Assembly: GCA_018240565.1 (NCBI GenBank)
Contig: JAFEFO010000026.1
Coordinates: 62,001 to 126,000 of the forward strand
From: Pseudomonadota bacterium
Lineage (GTDB): Bacteria; Pseudomonadota; Gammaproteobacteria; Xanthomonadales; Rhodanobacteraceae
Length of the DNA: 64,000 bases
Direction of reading: 5' to 3'
Both the position numbers and the translations under genes were made by a program. Of the stretch, positions 22,171 through 31,440 are shown in pieces. The notes under the pieces are model-generated. The model searched no databases. It was given only the letters and a program-made list of their open reading frames with translations, and was not told the origin of the DNA. The stretch's first letter is position 1, and each line of letters starts with the position of its first letter.

Positions 22171-23460
22171 GTGTCCGCAAAGTCGCTCACCGACTGGCTG
22201 GACTATCAGCAGCGCACCCATCCGCGCAGCATCGCGCTGGGTCTGGATCGCGCACGGCAGGTATGGCATGCGATGGGCGCGCCGGCGCCTGCGCCGGTGG
22301 TGATCACCGTGGGCGGCACCAATGGCAAGGGTTCCACGGTCGCGTTCCTCGAGGCGATGCTCGCGGCCTCGGGCAAACGCGTCGGCTGTTACACCTCGCC
22401 GCACCTGCTGCGTTACAACGAGCGCGTGCGCGTCGCTGGCCAGGAGGCCGATGATGCCGCGCTGGTCGACGCCTTCGAACGCATCGAGGCCGCGCGCGGC
22501 AGTGTCCCGTTGACGTATTTCGAATTCGGCACGCTTGCCGCATTGTGGATATTTGCGCAAAGTGGAATCGATGTCGCCGTGCTCGAGGTCGGGCTCGGCG
22601 GCCGGCTCGACGCCGTCAACATCATCGATGCGGACGCGGCCATCGTCGTCACCGTGGACCTGGATCACCAGGATTGGCTCGGCAACGATGTCGATGCCAT
22701 TGGCCGCGAGAAAGCCGGCATCTTCCGCAAGGATCGTCCCGCGATCATCGGCATGCGCGCGCCACCGCGCGGCCTGCTCGACGAAGCCGTGCGCCTCGGC
22801 GCGCGCGTCACGCTCGCCGGCAACGATTTTCGCATCGTGCCGCTGGTCGATGGCTGGCGCTGGGAATGCGGCACGGCGTCGCTGCGGCTGCCCGAACCGG
22901 AGCTGACCGCGCCGTGCCAGGTCGACAATGCCGCGGCGGCGATCATGGCGCTGCATGGCCTGCGCGGCCGCATCGGCTGGGATGGCAATGCCATTGCCAG
23001 CGGCGTGCGCGCCGCGCGCATCCCGGCGCGGCTGCAACGTCTGCGCAAACCGGGCGCGCCGGACCTCGTCGTCGATGTCGGCCACAATCCGCAGGCCGCG
23101 CGCGTGCACGCGCAGTGGCTCGGCGGGCATCCGTCGCCGGGCCGCAACCTTGCCGTGTTCGGCGCGCTCGCCGACAAGGACGTGGCCGGCATCGTCGCGC
23201 CGCTCGCGCCGCATGTTGCGCATTGGCATCTGTGCGGACTCGACGGCGACACGCCGCGCGGGCTGGCCGCCGCGCAACTGCGCGAGCGCATGACCGGCGC
23301 GAAGGCGAGCACGCATGTCGGTGTGGATGCCGCGCTCGATGCCGCCGCCGCGCAGGCCGTGGCTGGCGATCGCATCCTCGCCTTCGGCTCGTTCTTCGTC
23401 GCCGGACCGGCGTTGCAATGGGCGCGGCGCCACGGTTATCGGGACGAGCAGCGGGTATAA
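22171..23460 (+). CDS. folC: Folylpolyglutamate/dihydrofolate synthase
   Basis: ATP-dependent ligase that makes dihydrofolate from dihydropteroate and adds further glutamates. The 429-residue protein has the P-loop VGGTNGKGST near residue 47-56, YTSPHLLRYNERVRV, and the second-domain motif LVVDVGHNPQAARV. The start is a GTG nine bases after the accD stop. Confidence 0.95.
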   Translation: MSAKSLTDWLDYQQRTHPRSIALGLDRARQVWHAMGAPAPAPVVITVGGTNGKGSTVAFLEAMLAASGKRVGCYTSPHLLRYNERVRVAGQEADDAALVDAFERIEAARGSVPLTYFEFGTLAALWIFAQSGIDVAVLEVGLGGRLDAVNIIDADAAIVVTVDLDHQDWLGNDVDAIGREKAGIFRKDRPAIIGMRAPPRGLLDEAVRLGARVTLAGNDFRIVPLVDGWRWECGTASLRLPEPELTAPCQVDNAAAAIMALHGLRGRIGWDGNAIASGVRAARIPARLQRLRKPGAPDLVVDVGHNPQAARVHAQWLGGHPSPGRNLAVFGALADKDVAGIVAPLAPHVAHWHLCGLDGDTPRGLAAAQLRERMTGAKASTHVGVDAALDAAAAQAVAGDRILAFGSFFVAGPALQWARRHGYRDEQRV

Positions 23461-23501
23461 TTGCGCCGATCCGATTGTTTGCGATCGCCGAGGAGCCGTC
23501 C

Positions 23502-24413
23502 ATGGATTCCGCACTCAAGCAACGCCTGATCGGCGCCGCCGTGTTGATTGCGCTGGCCGTGATTTTCGTGCCCATGTTCCTGGGCAATGCGCCACCGCCG
23601 CCGCAGAACACGACGCTGAACCTCGACATCCCCAAGCCGCCCGATCGCGATTTCCAGACGCGCACGCTGCCGGTGGAAGGCGCCGCGCCGGCGCCGGCCG
23701 CCAGTCCCGACAAGGTGGCGACGGTGGACACCAACGCCACGCCCAGGACCGATGCGCGTCCTGAGGATTCCACGCCCGCGCCCGCGGTCGCGCAGCCGGC
23801 AGCGCCGCCCAGGGCGGAGCCCGCCAAGCCGACCCCGGCGCCCGTGGCTGCGGCTGTTGCGACACCTTTTGCGCCAACTGCCTCCGAAGGCCGCTTTGCC
23901 GTGCACTTGGGCGTTTACGCCGACAGCAAGCATGCCGATGCGCTGGTCGCCACGCTGAAGAAGCGCGGTTTTGCCGCCTACGACGAAGTCACCGACTACC
24001 AGGGCAAGCCGGCGCAGCGCGTGCGCGTCGGGCCGTATGCCGATCGTGCCGCCGCGGAAACCGCGCGCCTGAAGATCAAGCAGGCCGAACCGAAAGTGCC
24101 GAGCAGCGTGGTCGAACTCGCCGCAGCCGCGCAGCCGACGACCGATGCGCCGGCGAGCGCCTTGCCGGCCAAGCGTGCCGGCGGGTGGGCGGTGCAGTTG
24201 GGCGCATTCAAGTCCGAAGGCGAAGCGAACAAGTTGCGCGATCGCCTGCGCGCGGCGGCGTTCGCCGGATTCGTCGAGCGCGTCGGCAGTGGTGACGCGA
24301 CGTTGTGGAAGGTCCGCGCCGGCCCGTATGCGGATCGCGCCGGCGCCGACAAGGCGCGCGGCGACATCGACGCGAAATTGAAGGTGAAGGGCATGATTGT
24401 CACGCAGCCGTGA
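23502..24413 (+). CDS. dedD: SPOR-domain membrane protein (DedD-like)
   Basis: Cell-division-associated protein that binds denuded septal glycan through SPOR domains. The 303-residue protein starts MDSALKQRLIGAAVLIALAV, giving one N-terminal transmembrane anchor (about residues 8-27). A Pro/Ala-rich periplasmic linker follows, then two SPOR repeats (about 125-200 and 225-300): GRFAVHLGVYADSKHADALV and GGWAVQLGAFKSEGEANKLR. E. coli DedD has a single SPOR domain, so the second repeat is notable. GGAG lies upstream of the chosen ATG. Position between folC and cvpA is conserved. Confidence 0.9.
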   Translation: MDSALKQRLIGAAVLIALAVIFVPMFLGNAPPPPQNTTLNLDIPKPPDRDFQTRTLPVEGAAPAPAASPDKVATVDTNATPRTDARPEDSTPAPAVAQPAAPPRAEPAKPTPAPVAAAVATPFAPTASEGRFAVHLGVYADSKHADALVATLKKRGFAAYDEVTDYQGKPAQRVRVGPYADRAAAETARLKIKQAEPKVPSSVVELAAAAQPTTDAPASALPAKRAGGWAVQLGAFKSEGEANKLRDRLRAAAFAGFVERVGSGDATLWKVRAGPYADRAGADKARGDIDAKLKVKGMIVTQP

Positions 24414-24420
24414 CGCACAT

Positions 24421-24451
24421 CCCTCTCCCCCGACAACGTCGGGGGAGAGGG
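24421..24451. repeat. Perfect GC-rich palindrome between dedD and cvpA
   Basis: CCCTCTCCCCCGAC and its exact complement form a 14-base stem with a three-base loop. It lacks a T tract, so it is not a classical terminator. It resembles the palindromic units at 26522, 30714, 33876 and 59958. It could attenuate or stabilise the operon transcript. Confidence 0.75.
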
Positions 24452-24461
24452 GGAGACAAGC

Positions 24462-25016
24462 ATGAACTGGGCCGACTACTGCATCCTCGCCGCGCTCGGC
24501 CTGTCCGTACTGATGGGCCTGATGCGCGGCTTCATCGGCGAGGTGCTGGCGTTGGCCGGTTGGGTGCTTGCGTTCTGGTTCGCCTGGCAGTTTGGCGATA
24601 CGCTGGCGGCGCGCTTCACCGCGATTGCCGAGCCTTCGATCCGCCTGTTGCTCGGTTACGGATTGTGTTTTCTCGCGGTGTTGCTGGTCGGTGGGCTCGT
24701 GGGCTATCTGATGCGCAAGGTCGTCGCCGGTGGCGGATTGTCCGGCAACGATCGCCTGCTCGGCATGGTGTTCGGCCTGGTGCGCGGTTTGGCACTGGTC
24801 ACGATCACGGTGCTGCTGCTCGGCTTCACGCCATTGCCGCGCGATCCGTGGTGGCAGCAGTCGCGCCTGTTGCCGGAGTTTCAAGGCTACGCGCGCTGGC
24901 TGTCGGCGCAATTGCCGCCGGAAGCGGCAAAGTATCTGGATTGGCGCGGCATGGTGCCGCAGATTCCGGCAATACCGCAAAAGCCGGCCGATCCACAGCA
25001 TCATTCAGCGGTTTGA
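24462..25016 (+). CDS. cvpA: CvpA family membrane protein
   Basis: Inner-membrane protein required for colicin V export in E. coli and for envelope stress tolerance; its exact function is unsettled. The 184-residue protein has four hydrophobic segments (starting WADYCILAALGLSVLMGLMR) and the family pattern GFIGEVLALAGWVLAFW. It is directly upstream of purF, as in E. coli. Confidence 0.92.
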   Translation: MNWADYCILAALGLSVLMGLMRGFIGEVLALAGWVLAFWFAWQFGDTLAARFTAIAEPSIRLLLGYGLCFLAVLLVGGLVGYLMRKVVAGGGLSGNDRLLGMVFGLVRGLALVTITVLLLGFTPLPRDPWWQQSRLLPEFQGYARWLSAQLPPEAAKYLDWRGMVPQIPAIPQKPADPQHHSAV

Positions 25017-25034
25017 CTGCAAGGCGAATCACCC

Positions 25035-26510
25035 ATGTGCGGCATCATCGGCATCGTCGGAAAATCGGATGTGGCGGCCTCGTTGTACGACGCATTGACC
25101 GTCCTGCAGCATCGTGGCCAGGATGCCGCCGGCATCGCCACGGTCGATGGCGAACGCCTGCGCCTGCACAAGGGCGCGGGCCTGGTGCGCGACGTGTTCG
25201 GCAATGCCGACATGCTCAAGCTGCGCGGGCGTATCGGCATCGGCCATTGCCGCTATCCGACGGCGGGTTCCGAATCCAGCGCGGAGGCGCAACCGTTCTA
25301 CGTCAACTCGCCTTATGGCATCGCGCTCGGCCACAACGGCAACCTGGTCAATACCGAAGCGCTGCGCCGGCAGATGTACGAGGACGACCGTCGCCACATC
25401 AACACCGATTCGGATTCGGAAATCCTGCTCAACATCTTCGCCCATGAATTGCAGATCCAGGAACGCCATGCGCTGACCCCGGACCACATCTTCAAGGCCG
25501 TCGCTGGCGTGCATGCGCGTGCGCGCGGCGGCTACGCGATCGTTTCGCTGCTGCTCGGCTACGGCATCGTCGCGTTCCGCGATCCCTACGGCATCCGCCC
25601 GCTGGTGCTCGGCGAGCGCGATGTGGACGGCGGCAAGGAATACGCGGTGGCGTCCGAATCGGTGGCGCTGGACATCCTCGGATTCCGCCGCCTGCGCGAT
25701 GTCGCGCCGGGCGAAGCGGTGCTGTTGACCCAGGACGGAGAGCTGCACGGCCGGCATTGCGCCGAAGGCTATCCGCACGCACCGTGCATCTTCGAATACG
25801 TGTATCTGGCGCGGCCGGATTCGATGATCGAGGATGTTTCCGTGTACAAGGCGCGCCTGCGCATGGGTGAGCGCCTGGCCGCGAAGATCGCGCGGATCCG
25901 TCCCGACCACGACATCGATGCGGTGATTCCGATTCCCGACACCGCACGCACGGCGGCCAGCTCGCTTGCGCAGACGCTCGGTATCCCGATGCGCGAAGGC
26001 TTCGTCAAGAATCGCTACATCGGCCGCACCTTCATCATGCCCGGGCAGAGCGAGCGCGTGAAATCCGTGCGCCGCAAATTGAACGCGATCGAACTGGAAT
26101 TCCGCAACAAGAACGTGTTGCTGGTGGACGATTCCATCGTGCGCGGCACCACGTCCAAGCAGATCATCCAGATGGCACGCGATGCCGGTGCGAAGAAGGT
26201 GTACTTCGCCTCGGCCGCACCGCCGGTGCGTTTTCCGAACGTCTACGGCATCGACATGCCGGCGCCGGCGGAACTGGTCGCGCACGATCGCAGCGAAGAA
26301 CAGGTGGGTGAGCTGATCGGCGCCAACTGGCTGGTCTACCAGGACCTCGCCGACCTCGAGGCCGCGGTCGCCGAAGGCAACGACAAGCTCACCCGCTTCG
26401 ACAGCTCCTGCTTCAACGGTGAGTACGTCACCGGCGTGGAGCCGACCTATTTGCGCGACCTGGAATTCGCGCGTTCTGACACGGCCAAGAGCCAGCGGCG
26501 CGCGTCGTAG
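25035..26510 (+). CDS. purF: Amidophosphoribosyltransferase
   Basis: First committed step of purine synthesis: PRPP plus glutamine gives phosphoribosylamine. The 491-residue protein starts MCGIIGIVG, exposing the catalytic N-terminal cysteine after Met removal. The glutaminase domain ([13 protein letters not shown]) is followed by a phosphoribosyltransferase domain with the PRPP motif [17 protein letters not shown]. Confidence 0.97.
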   Translation: MCGIIGIVGKSDVAASLYDALTVLQHRGQDAAGIATVDGERLRLHKGAGLVRDVFGNADMLKLRGRIGIGHCRYPTAGSESSAEAQPFYVNSPYGIALGHNGNLVNTEALRRQMYEDDRRHINTDSDSEILLNIFAHELQIQERHALTPDHIFKAVAGVHARARGGYAIVSLLLGYGIVAFRDPYGIRPLVLGERDVDGGKEYAVASESVALDILGFRRLRDVAPGEAVLLTQDGELHGRHCAEGYPHAPCIFEYVYLARPDSMIEDVSVYKARLRMGERLAAKIARIRPDHDIDAVIPIPDTARTAASSLAQTLGIPMREGFVKNRYIGRTFIMPGQSERVKSVRRKLNAIELEFRNKNVLLVDDSIVRGTTSKQIIQMARDAGAKKVYFASAAPPVRFPNVYGIDMPAPAELVAHDRSEEQVGELIGANWLVYQDLADLEAAVAEGNDKLTRFDSSCFNGEYVTGVEPTYLRDLEFARSDTAKSQRRAS

Positions 26511-26521
26511 GCACACGCTTT

Positions 26522-26620
26522 CCTTCCCCAGCGGGCGGAATAGGCTCTTCCTTCCCCTGCGAAGCGGGGGAAGGGAAGGCAGACGCTTCGCGGAGCTTCC
26601 CCCGCGAGCGGCGGGAGGGA
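26522..26620. repeat. GC-rich palindromic repeat cluster
   Basis: Contains CCTTCCCCTGCGAAGCGGGG followed by AAGGGAAGG, then a second imperfect palindrome CTTCCCCCGCGAGCGGCGGG. The first unit is nearly the same as those in the 180-bp array at 33876-34296. It lies between purF and the DUF455 gene; no gene fits here. Confidence 0.75.
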
Positions 26621-26719
26621 TCGTTAAGTACTTGGCGCGCGATGACCGGATTGGGACAGCGTTTCCGTCCTATGCAAAGCAGGAAAACGAAAACGATCTG
26701 GCACAATAGCCGCACAGGG

Positions 26720-27547
26720 ATGGAGACGATTGTGGAAGAAGCCGCCCCCGATTGCCTGTTCGCCCGCGCCGCGCAGTGCCTGATGTTGTCCGAACCGTCG
26801 GCGAAAACGGCTGCGACCGCACGCACCGCGGCGGATTTTGCGGCCGGCTCGCTCGCCATCCGCGACGATGCGCCATTGCCGGGTCCGATCACGGCGCCGG
26901 GTCGCCCGGGACGACCGCACCTGGTATCGCCGCGCGAACTGCCGCGGCGTGGCCTCGGCACCGCGGAAGGGCGCCTGGCCCTGCTGCACGCCGTCGCCCA
27001 CATCGAATTCAATGCCATCAACCTGGCCTGGGATGCGGTGTATCGCTTCCGCGGCATGCCAGAAGAATACTATCGTGACTGGATCGGCGTGGCCGCCGAC
27101 GAGGCGCGGCACTTCACCCTGGTGCAGGCGCGCATGGCCGGACTCGGCGGCAGCTATGGCGATTTCGACGCCCACGACGGCCTTTGGGAAATGGCGGTAA
27201 AGACGGCTGATTCGTGCCTGGCGCGCATGGCCCTGGTGCCGCGCGTGCTCGAAGCGCGCGGGCTCGACGTCACCCCGGGCATGATCGCGCGCCTGCACAG
27301 CGTCGGCGATGCCGCCAGCGCGGGGATTCTCGAGGTCATCCTGCGCGAGGAGGTTGCGCATGTCGCTGCCGGCTCGCGCTGGTTTGCGTATTGCTGCGAA
27401 CGCGAAGGCCACGATCCCGACGTGACGTTCGCGGCATTGATAGCCGAACACGTGCGCGGTGCGTTGAAAGGCCCGTTCAATCTTGACGCACGCCGTGCGG
27501 CAGGGTTTTCCGCTGTCGAGCTGGCGCGCCTGGAGGCCGCCGCGTGA
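26720..27547 (+). CDS. DUF455 ferritin-like protein
   Basis: A 275-residue helical protein with two ferritin-like metal-binding patterns, HIEFNAINLAWDA and ADEARHFTLVQ, plus a third in REEVAHV. This matches DUF455, a ferritin-like di-iron family of unresolved function, sometimes compared to tRNA hydroxylase MiaE. The ATG at 26720 starts in AGGGATG; an upstream in-frame start is poorly supported. Its stop overlaps the next gene's GTG start, so it is coupled to two membrane-protein genes. That coupling does not reveal its substrate. Confidence 0.8.
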   Translation: METIVEEAAPDCLFARAAQCLMLSEPSAKTAATARTAADFAAGSLAIRDDAPLPGPITAPGRPGRPHLVSPRELPRRGLGTAEGRLALLHAVAHIEFNAINLAWDAVYRFRGMPEEYYRDWIGVAADEARHFTLVQARMAGLGGSYGDFDAHDGLWEMAVKTADSCLARMALVPRVLEARGLDVTPGMIARLHSVGDAASAGILEVILREEVAHVAAGSRWFAYCCEREGHDPDVTFAALIAEHVRGALKGPFNLDARRAAGFSAVELARLEAAA

Positions 27548-28722
27548 TCCGCCGCATCGCGTGCACCGCCGCCCTGGCGCTGGTGTGGGTCATCGTGCTG
27601 GGCTGCGCCGCGGGGTTGTCGTGGCACACGTCGCTGCGACCGGCGCATGTCAAAACGGTGGGTGGCGATGCCTTCCGCGTGGTGCTCGGCGCCGGCGTGC
27701 AAGACGACGGCGCCTTGCGCGTTGGCGCGGTTGGCGACGATGGCAACGCGCTGCAATCGGTCACGCTCGATGGCATCGCCGCCGCGGACCACCCGATCCT
27801 GCGCTACCGCTTCGACGACTTCCCGCGCACGCTCGAATTGTCACTCGTATTCCGCCGCGCCGACACGCCGAACGATGTGCACAGCATCACCGTGCCGTGG
27901 CCCGGAACCGGCTGGCAAACCGTGGATTTGCGCGCGTTGCCGGATTGGCGAGGCAACATCGTTGAACTGGGCTTTGCCGAATACGCAACGGCGCAACTGG
28001 TGCCGCCGAGCGTGGCCTTCGCGCCGTTCCGCTTCGATCGCGTGCGCCTGGAATCACCATCATGGCGCGGCGGTCTCGCCGCATTGCACACCGCCTGGTT
28101 CGCCTATGTGCCGTGGGCGCTGCATTCGATCAGCGCGCTGGTGCCCGATCGCGCCACCTATGGCACCTCCTCGCCGCTGCCCGTGCTGGGCATCGGCGTC
28201 GTGCTGAGCGTGCTGGTGCTCGCCGCGATCCTGCGGTGGTCGTGGCGCTTGACGCTGCGCGGCGCCGGGATCGCGGCGCTGGCGTTGTGGATGGCGCTGG
28301 ATGCACGCTGGCTCGGCGATCTGGCCGCGCGCCACGCGCTGACCGAACATCTGTACGCTGACAAGACCTGGGACGAACGCCAGCACCTGTTGCCGGACCA
28401 GGACCTGGCCTTCATGGCCGGGCAGGTCGGCGCGTGGATGGATTCGCAGCCGCCCGGCCAGCGCCTGTTCGTCGCCGCGGATTCGAGCTACGTATTCCTG
28501 CGCCTGATCTACCTGCTGCTGCCGCGCGACGTGGTGTTGCTGCAATTGGCGGGCGACGCGCCGTTGCCGCCGGACAGCCTGATCCTGCTGTATGCCAATA
28601 CGCCGTGGCGCTATGACGAGTCGCGCGGCGCCATCGTCGGCGGCCAGCGCGACTATCCGGCCGAGCCGGCATTCGAAAGCGGACTGGCACACGTGTATCG
28701 CCTGCGGAGCGTGGCGCCATGA
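27544..28722 (+). CDS. Membrane protein with extracytoplasmic beta domain, unknown function
   Basis: A 392-residue protein with an N-terminal membrane segment (LALVWVIVLGCAAGLSW), a probably periplasmic beta-rich region (about residues 30-170), then two or three transmembrane helices (for example VLGIGVVLSVLVLAAIL) and a C-terminal soluble part. I do not recognise the family. It starts at GTG overlapping the DUF455 stop and its own stop overlaps the next gene, a GT-C-like protein. The pair therefore probably works together in making an envelope glycan. Confidence 0.6.
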   Translation: MIRRIACTAALALVWVIVLGCAAGLSWHTSLRPAHVKTVGGDAFRVVLGAGVQDDGALRVGAVGDDGNALQSVTLDGIAAADHPILRYRFDDFPRTLELSLVFRRADTPNDVHSITVPWPGTGWQTVDLRALPDWRGNIVELGFAEYATAQLVPPSVAFAPFRFDRVRLESPSWRGGLAALHTAWFAYVPWALHSISALVPDRATYGTSSPLPVLGIGVVLSVLVLAAILRWSWRLTLRGAGIAALALWMALDARWLGDLAARHALTEHLYADKTWDERQHLLPDQDLAFMAGQVGAWMDSQPPGQRLFVAADSSYVFLRLIYLLLPRDVVLLQLAGDAPLPPDSLILLYANTPWRYDESRGAIVGGQRDYPAEPAFESGLAHVYRLRSVAP

Positions 28723-30149
28723 GCCTGTCCATCGCCTGGCTGTTGCCGCTCGCCGCGGGCATCGCGCTGTGGCTGGCCGGCGCGCCGCGGCGTGGCCCCG
28801 GCGCGCTCGCCGCCGCCTGCGGCCATGGCATCGTCTTCGGCCTGTTCCTTGCCGCCGCCGCGACGGCGATCTTCGCACGCGCCGATACGGCCCACGCCTG
28901 GACGCACGCGGCCTGGCCGTTGGCGATCCTCGCCGCGCTGTCGACAGTCGTTGCCTGGCGGCGATCGCGGCGCGCGCCCGCCGCACCCATACACAAAGTG
29001 GAAAATGCGAACAAATGGACAATGGGATTGCTCGCCGTTGCGCTGGCATCGCTGGTTTTTCGCGGCTGGCTCATGTTCCGCGAAATCTGGCTGCGCCCGA
29101 CGTTTCCATGGGATGCCTGGGACGCCTGGGCGGTCAAGTCCAAGACCTGGTTCCTGCTCGGCCACTACGCGCCGTTCGTGTCCATGCCCGACTGGCTCGC
29201 GCATCCGGCGCAGGAACTGTACACCGGCATCGCCTGGGCGTATCCGGCCACGCTGGCGTGGATGCAGGTCTGGTTCGCCAGCGCCGCGGGCGGCTGGATC
29301 GAGCCGCAAGTCAACCTGCCCTGGTTCGCGTTGTGGATCGGCCTGCTGTTCGGTCACTACGGGCAATGGCGCGCGCTGGGACTCGATCGCGTGCGCGCGC
29401 TGGCCGCGCTGTATGCGCTCGGCTCGCTGCCCCTGCTCGACGTGCACGTGGCGCTCGCCGGTTATGCGGATCTGTGGCTGGCCACGCTGCTCGGATTCGC
29501 GGTGCTGGCGTGGTTGCGCTGGCGCCGCGAGCGCGACTTCGGCCAGCTCGTCATCGCCCTGGCGTGTGCGGCGTTGCTGCCCGCCATCAAGCTCGAAGGC
29601 GCGATCTGGCTGATGTTGTGCGCGGTGGTGGCGATCTACGACATCCTGCCACGACGCTGGCGGCGCTTGGCGCTGGCGGCATCGGTTGGCGTGCTCGTGC
29701 TGCTGGCGATCGTGCGCCGGATTTCGCTGCCGGTTCCGGGTCTGGGTTGGGTCCAGATCACGCACGGCGGCATCGTCGTGCCCGCGCTCGGCGAATACGC
29801 ATTGAATTTCCATGCCGATGCGCTGGCGAGCGTGCTCACCAGTTTGTTCGTGCAGCCGAACTGGCACCTGTTGTGGTGGCTGGCGCCGGGCATCGTGCTG
29901 TGGCGCTGGCGCGCGTTGCGCGATGACGAATCGCTGCGCCACCTCGGTGCATTCGTCCTGCTGGGTTTCGCCTTCCTGCTGTTCCTGTTCACATGCACCG
30001 ACGCCTCGCGCTGGGCGGAAAGCTACACCGCGGTCAACCGCCTGATCCTGCAGCTCGTGCCGGCGACCGTCACGGTGCTGGCGCTGCTGTTTGGGCCGTT
30101 ACCTTTGCATTCGTCCTTGAATGCAAGAATCACGAAGCGGTCGTCCTGA
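28719..30149 (+). CDS. Polytopic membrane protein, probable GT-C glycosyltransferase
   Basis: A 476-residue protein with about ten hydrophobic helices. The loop after the third or fourth helix contains PTFPWDAWDAWAVKSKTWF, which resembles the acidic first loop of lipid-linked GT-C transferases (PMT/ArnT-like), where Asp residues act in catalysis. The specific family and substrate cannot be named. It is coupled to the preceding membrane protein and converges on a GT4 gene, overlapping its end by 20 bases. Confidence 0.6.
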   Translation: MSLSIAWLLPLAAGIALWLAGAPRRGPGALAAACGHGIVFGLFLAAAATAIFARADTAHAWTHAAWPLAILAALSTVVAWRRSRRAPAAPIHKVENANKWTMGLLAVALASLVFRGWLMFREIWLRPTFPWDAWDAWAVKSKTWFLLGHYAPFVSMPDWLAHPAQELYTGIAWAYPATLAWMQVWFASAAGGWIEPQVNLPWFALWIGLLFGHYGQWRALGLDRVRALAALYALGSLPLLDVHVALAGYADLWLATLLGFAVLAWLRWRRERDFGQLVIALACAALLPAIKLEGAIWLMLCAVVAIYDILPRRWRRLALAASVGVLVLLAIVRRISLPVPGLGWVQITHGGIVVPALGEYALNFHADALASVLTSLFVQPNWHLLWWLAPGIVLWRWRALRDDESLRHLGAFVLLGFAFLLFLFTCTDASRWAESYTAVNRLILQLVPATVTVLALLFGPLPLHSSLNARITKRSS

Positions 30150-31371
30150 CCGCACTCTTCAAATAAAGATCCGCAATCTGCGGCGCAATCCGCTCCAGCG
30201 TGAACTCGCGCTGGAAACGTTCTCGGCCGGCGGCGCCGAGTCTTTCCCGCAGGCCGGCATCGCTTGCCAGCCGTCGGATTGCCGCGGCCAGCGCATCGGC
30301 GTCGCCCGGTCGCACCAGCAATCCGGTTTCGCCATCGCGCACCACGAAGCCCACGCCGGATCCGGGAATGTCGCTGGCGATGGTCGGTTTGCCCGCGCGC
30401 ATGGCTTCCAGCAGCACCATGCCGAAGGATTCGGCGCGTTCGGTCGAGGGCAGGCAGAACACGTCCGCTTGGGCGTACGCGGCGCCGAGCCGCGCCGCAC
30501 CGGCCGCATCCATGTCCAGGCGGCCGATGAACTGCACGCGCGCGTCGATACCCAGTTGCGTCGCCAGCGCGCGCAGCGCCGCGCCGCATTCGCCATCGCC
30601 GATGAGTGCCAGGCTTGCTTGCGGCACCTGCGCGAGCGCGCGCAGCAGCACGTCGAAACCCTTGAAGTAACTCAGGCGGCCGACGGCGAGCAGGCGCAAA
30701 CTCGGGACTGGCCACGGTGTTTGCCCCCTCTCCCCATCCCCTCTCCCGCGAGGGGAGAGGGGTTCGCAATTTTCTACCTCGCCCCGTGCGGGAGAGGTCG
30801 TCGCGCGAAGCGCGGCGGAAGAGGGGGAAAGCCCCAGCGCCACCACCCGCACCTTGTCCCGCCACGGCGCCAGCGCCGCGCTGGAATCGGCATAGGCTTG
30901 CGATGTGGCGATGATTGCGCGCGCTCGCCGCAGCAGCGCCTGTTCCCATGGCCGATACACGCGGTAGGCCAGGCGCAATGCGCGGCGGCGCGAATCCAGC
31001 GGAATGTCCGCATGCCAATGCACGATCCACGGCAGCCGCCGCGCGGCAGGCAAGAGCAAGGCCCAGAACGCCGACGTGTTTGGCACATGGATGTGCAGCA
31101 CATCCGGCCGGAATTCGCGGATCGCACGCGCGAGCAGGCGCGGGAAGGCCGGACTCACCGGCGCATAAATGAGATGCCCGTGGCAGGCGGCGAGATCGAC
31201 AGCGACGCCATCGCGCTGGAGATGCTCGCTGTGGCGCGTACCGGGTTCGGCATGCGCCAGCACGCGCACGGCCATGCCTTGCGCGGCCTGTGCCGCGGCC
31301 AGATCCGCGACGAAGCGTTCGATGCCGCCCGGATGCGGCGGGAAGAATTTGCCGAGGTGGAGGATGCGCAT
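30130..31371 (-). CDS. GT4 family glycosyltransferase with repeat-derived linker
   Basis: Retaining GT-B glycosyltransferase that would transfer a sugar from a nucleotide donor to a lipid-linked or polysaccharide acceptor. The 413-residue protein has FPPHPGGIERFVADLA near the N-terminus, the second-domain opening LLAVGRLSYFKGFDVLLRAL, and the GT4 donor motif ESFGMVLLEAMRAGKPTIAS. Residues about 182-219 (for example TTSPARGEVENCEPLSPRGR) are encoded by a GC-rich palindromic repeat inserted in frame between the two Rossmann domains. The substrate is unknown. Confidence 0.85.
   Translation of the reverse strand: MRILHLGKFFPPHPGGIERFVADLAAAQAAQGMAVRVLAHAEPGTRHSEHLQRDGVAVDLAACHGHLIYAPVSPAFPRLLARAIREFRPDVLHIHVPNTSAFWALLLPAARRLPWIVHWHADIPLDSRRRALRLAYRVYRPWEQALLRRARAIIATSQAYADSSAALAPWRDKVRVVALGLSPSSAALRATTSPARGEVENCEPLSPRGRGDGERGQTPWPVPSLRLLAVGRLSYFKGFDVLLRALAQVPQASLALIGDGECGAALRALATQLGIDARVQFIGRLDMDAAGAARLGAAYAQADVFCLPSTERAESFGMVLLEAMRAGKPTIASDIPGSGVGFVVRDGETGLLVRPGDADALAAAIRRLASDAGLRERLGAAGRERFQREFTLERIAPQIADLYLKSAVRTTAS
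30714..30828. repeat. GC-rich palindromic repeat inside the GT4 gene
   Basis: Contains CCCCTCTCCC-GCGA-GGGAGAGGGG-like palindromes and a second arm CTCGCCCCGTGCGGGAGAGG, followed by CGCGCGAAGCGCG. It resembles the element at 59958-60078. It keeps the reading frame of the glycosyltransferase open. Confidence 0.75.
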
Positions 31372-31398
31372 GGTTCAGCGCTGTCCCAGCACCACGGC

Positions 31399-31440
31399 CG
31401 TCATTCCGGCATGGATTGCCGGAATCCAGATGCCATGGAG
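31399..31440. repeat. REPIN-like repeat, single half, copy C
   Basis: CGTCATTCCGGCATGGATTG followed by CCGGAATCCAGATGCCATGG is the left half of the dispersed element with no right half. It forms the last codons and stop of the GIY-YIG gene on the minus strand. Confidence 0.85.
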
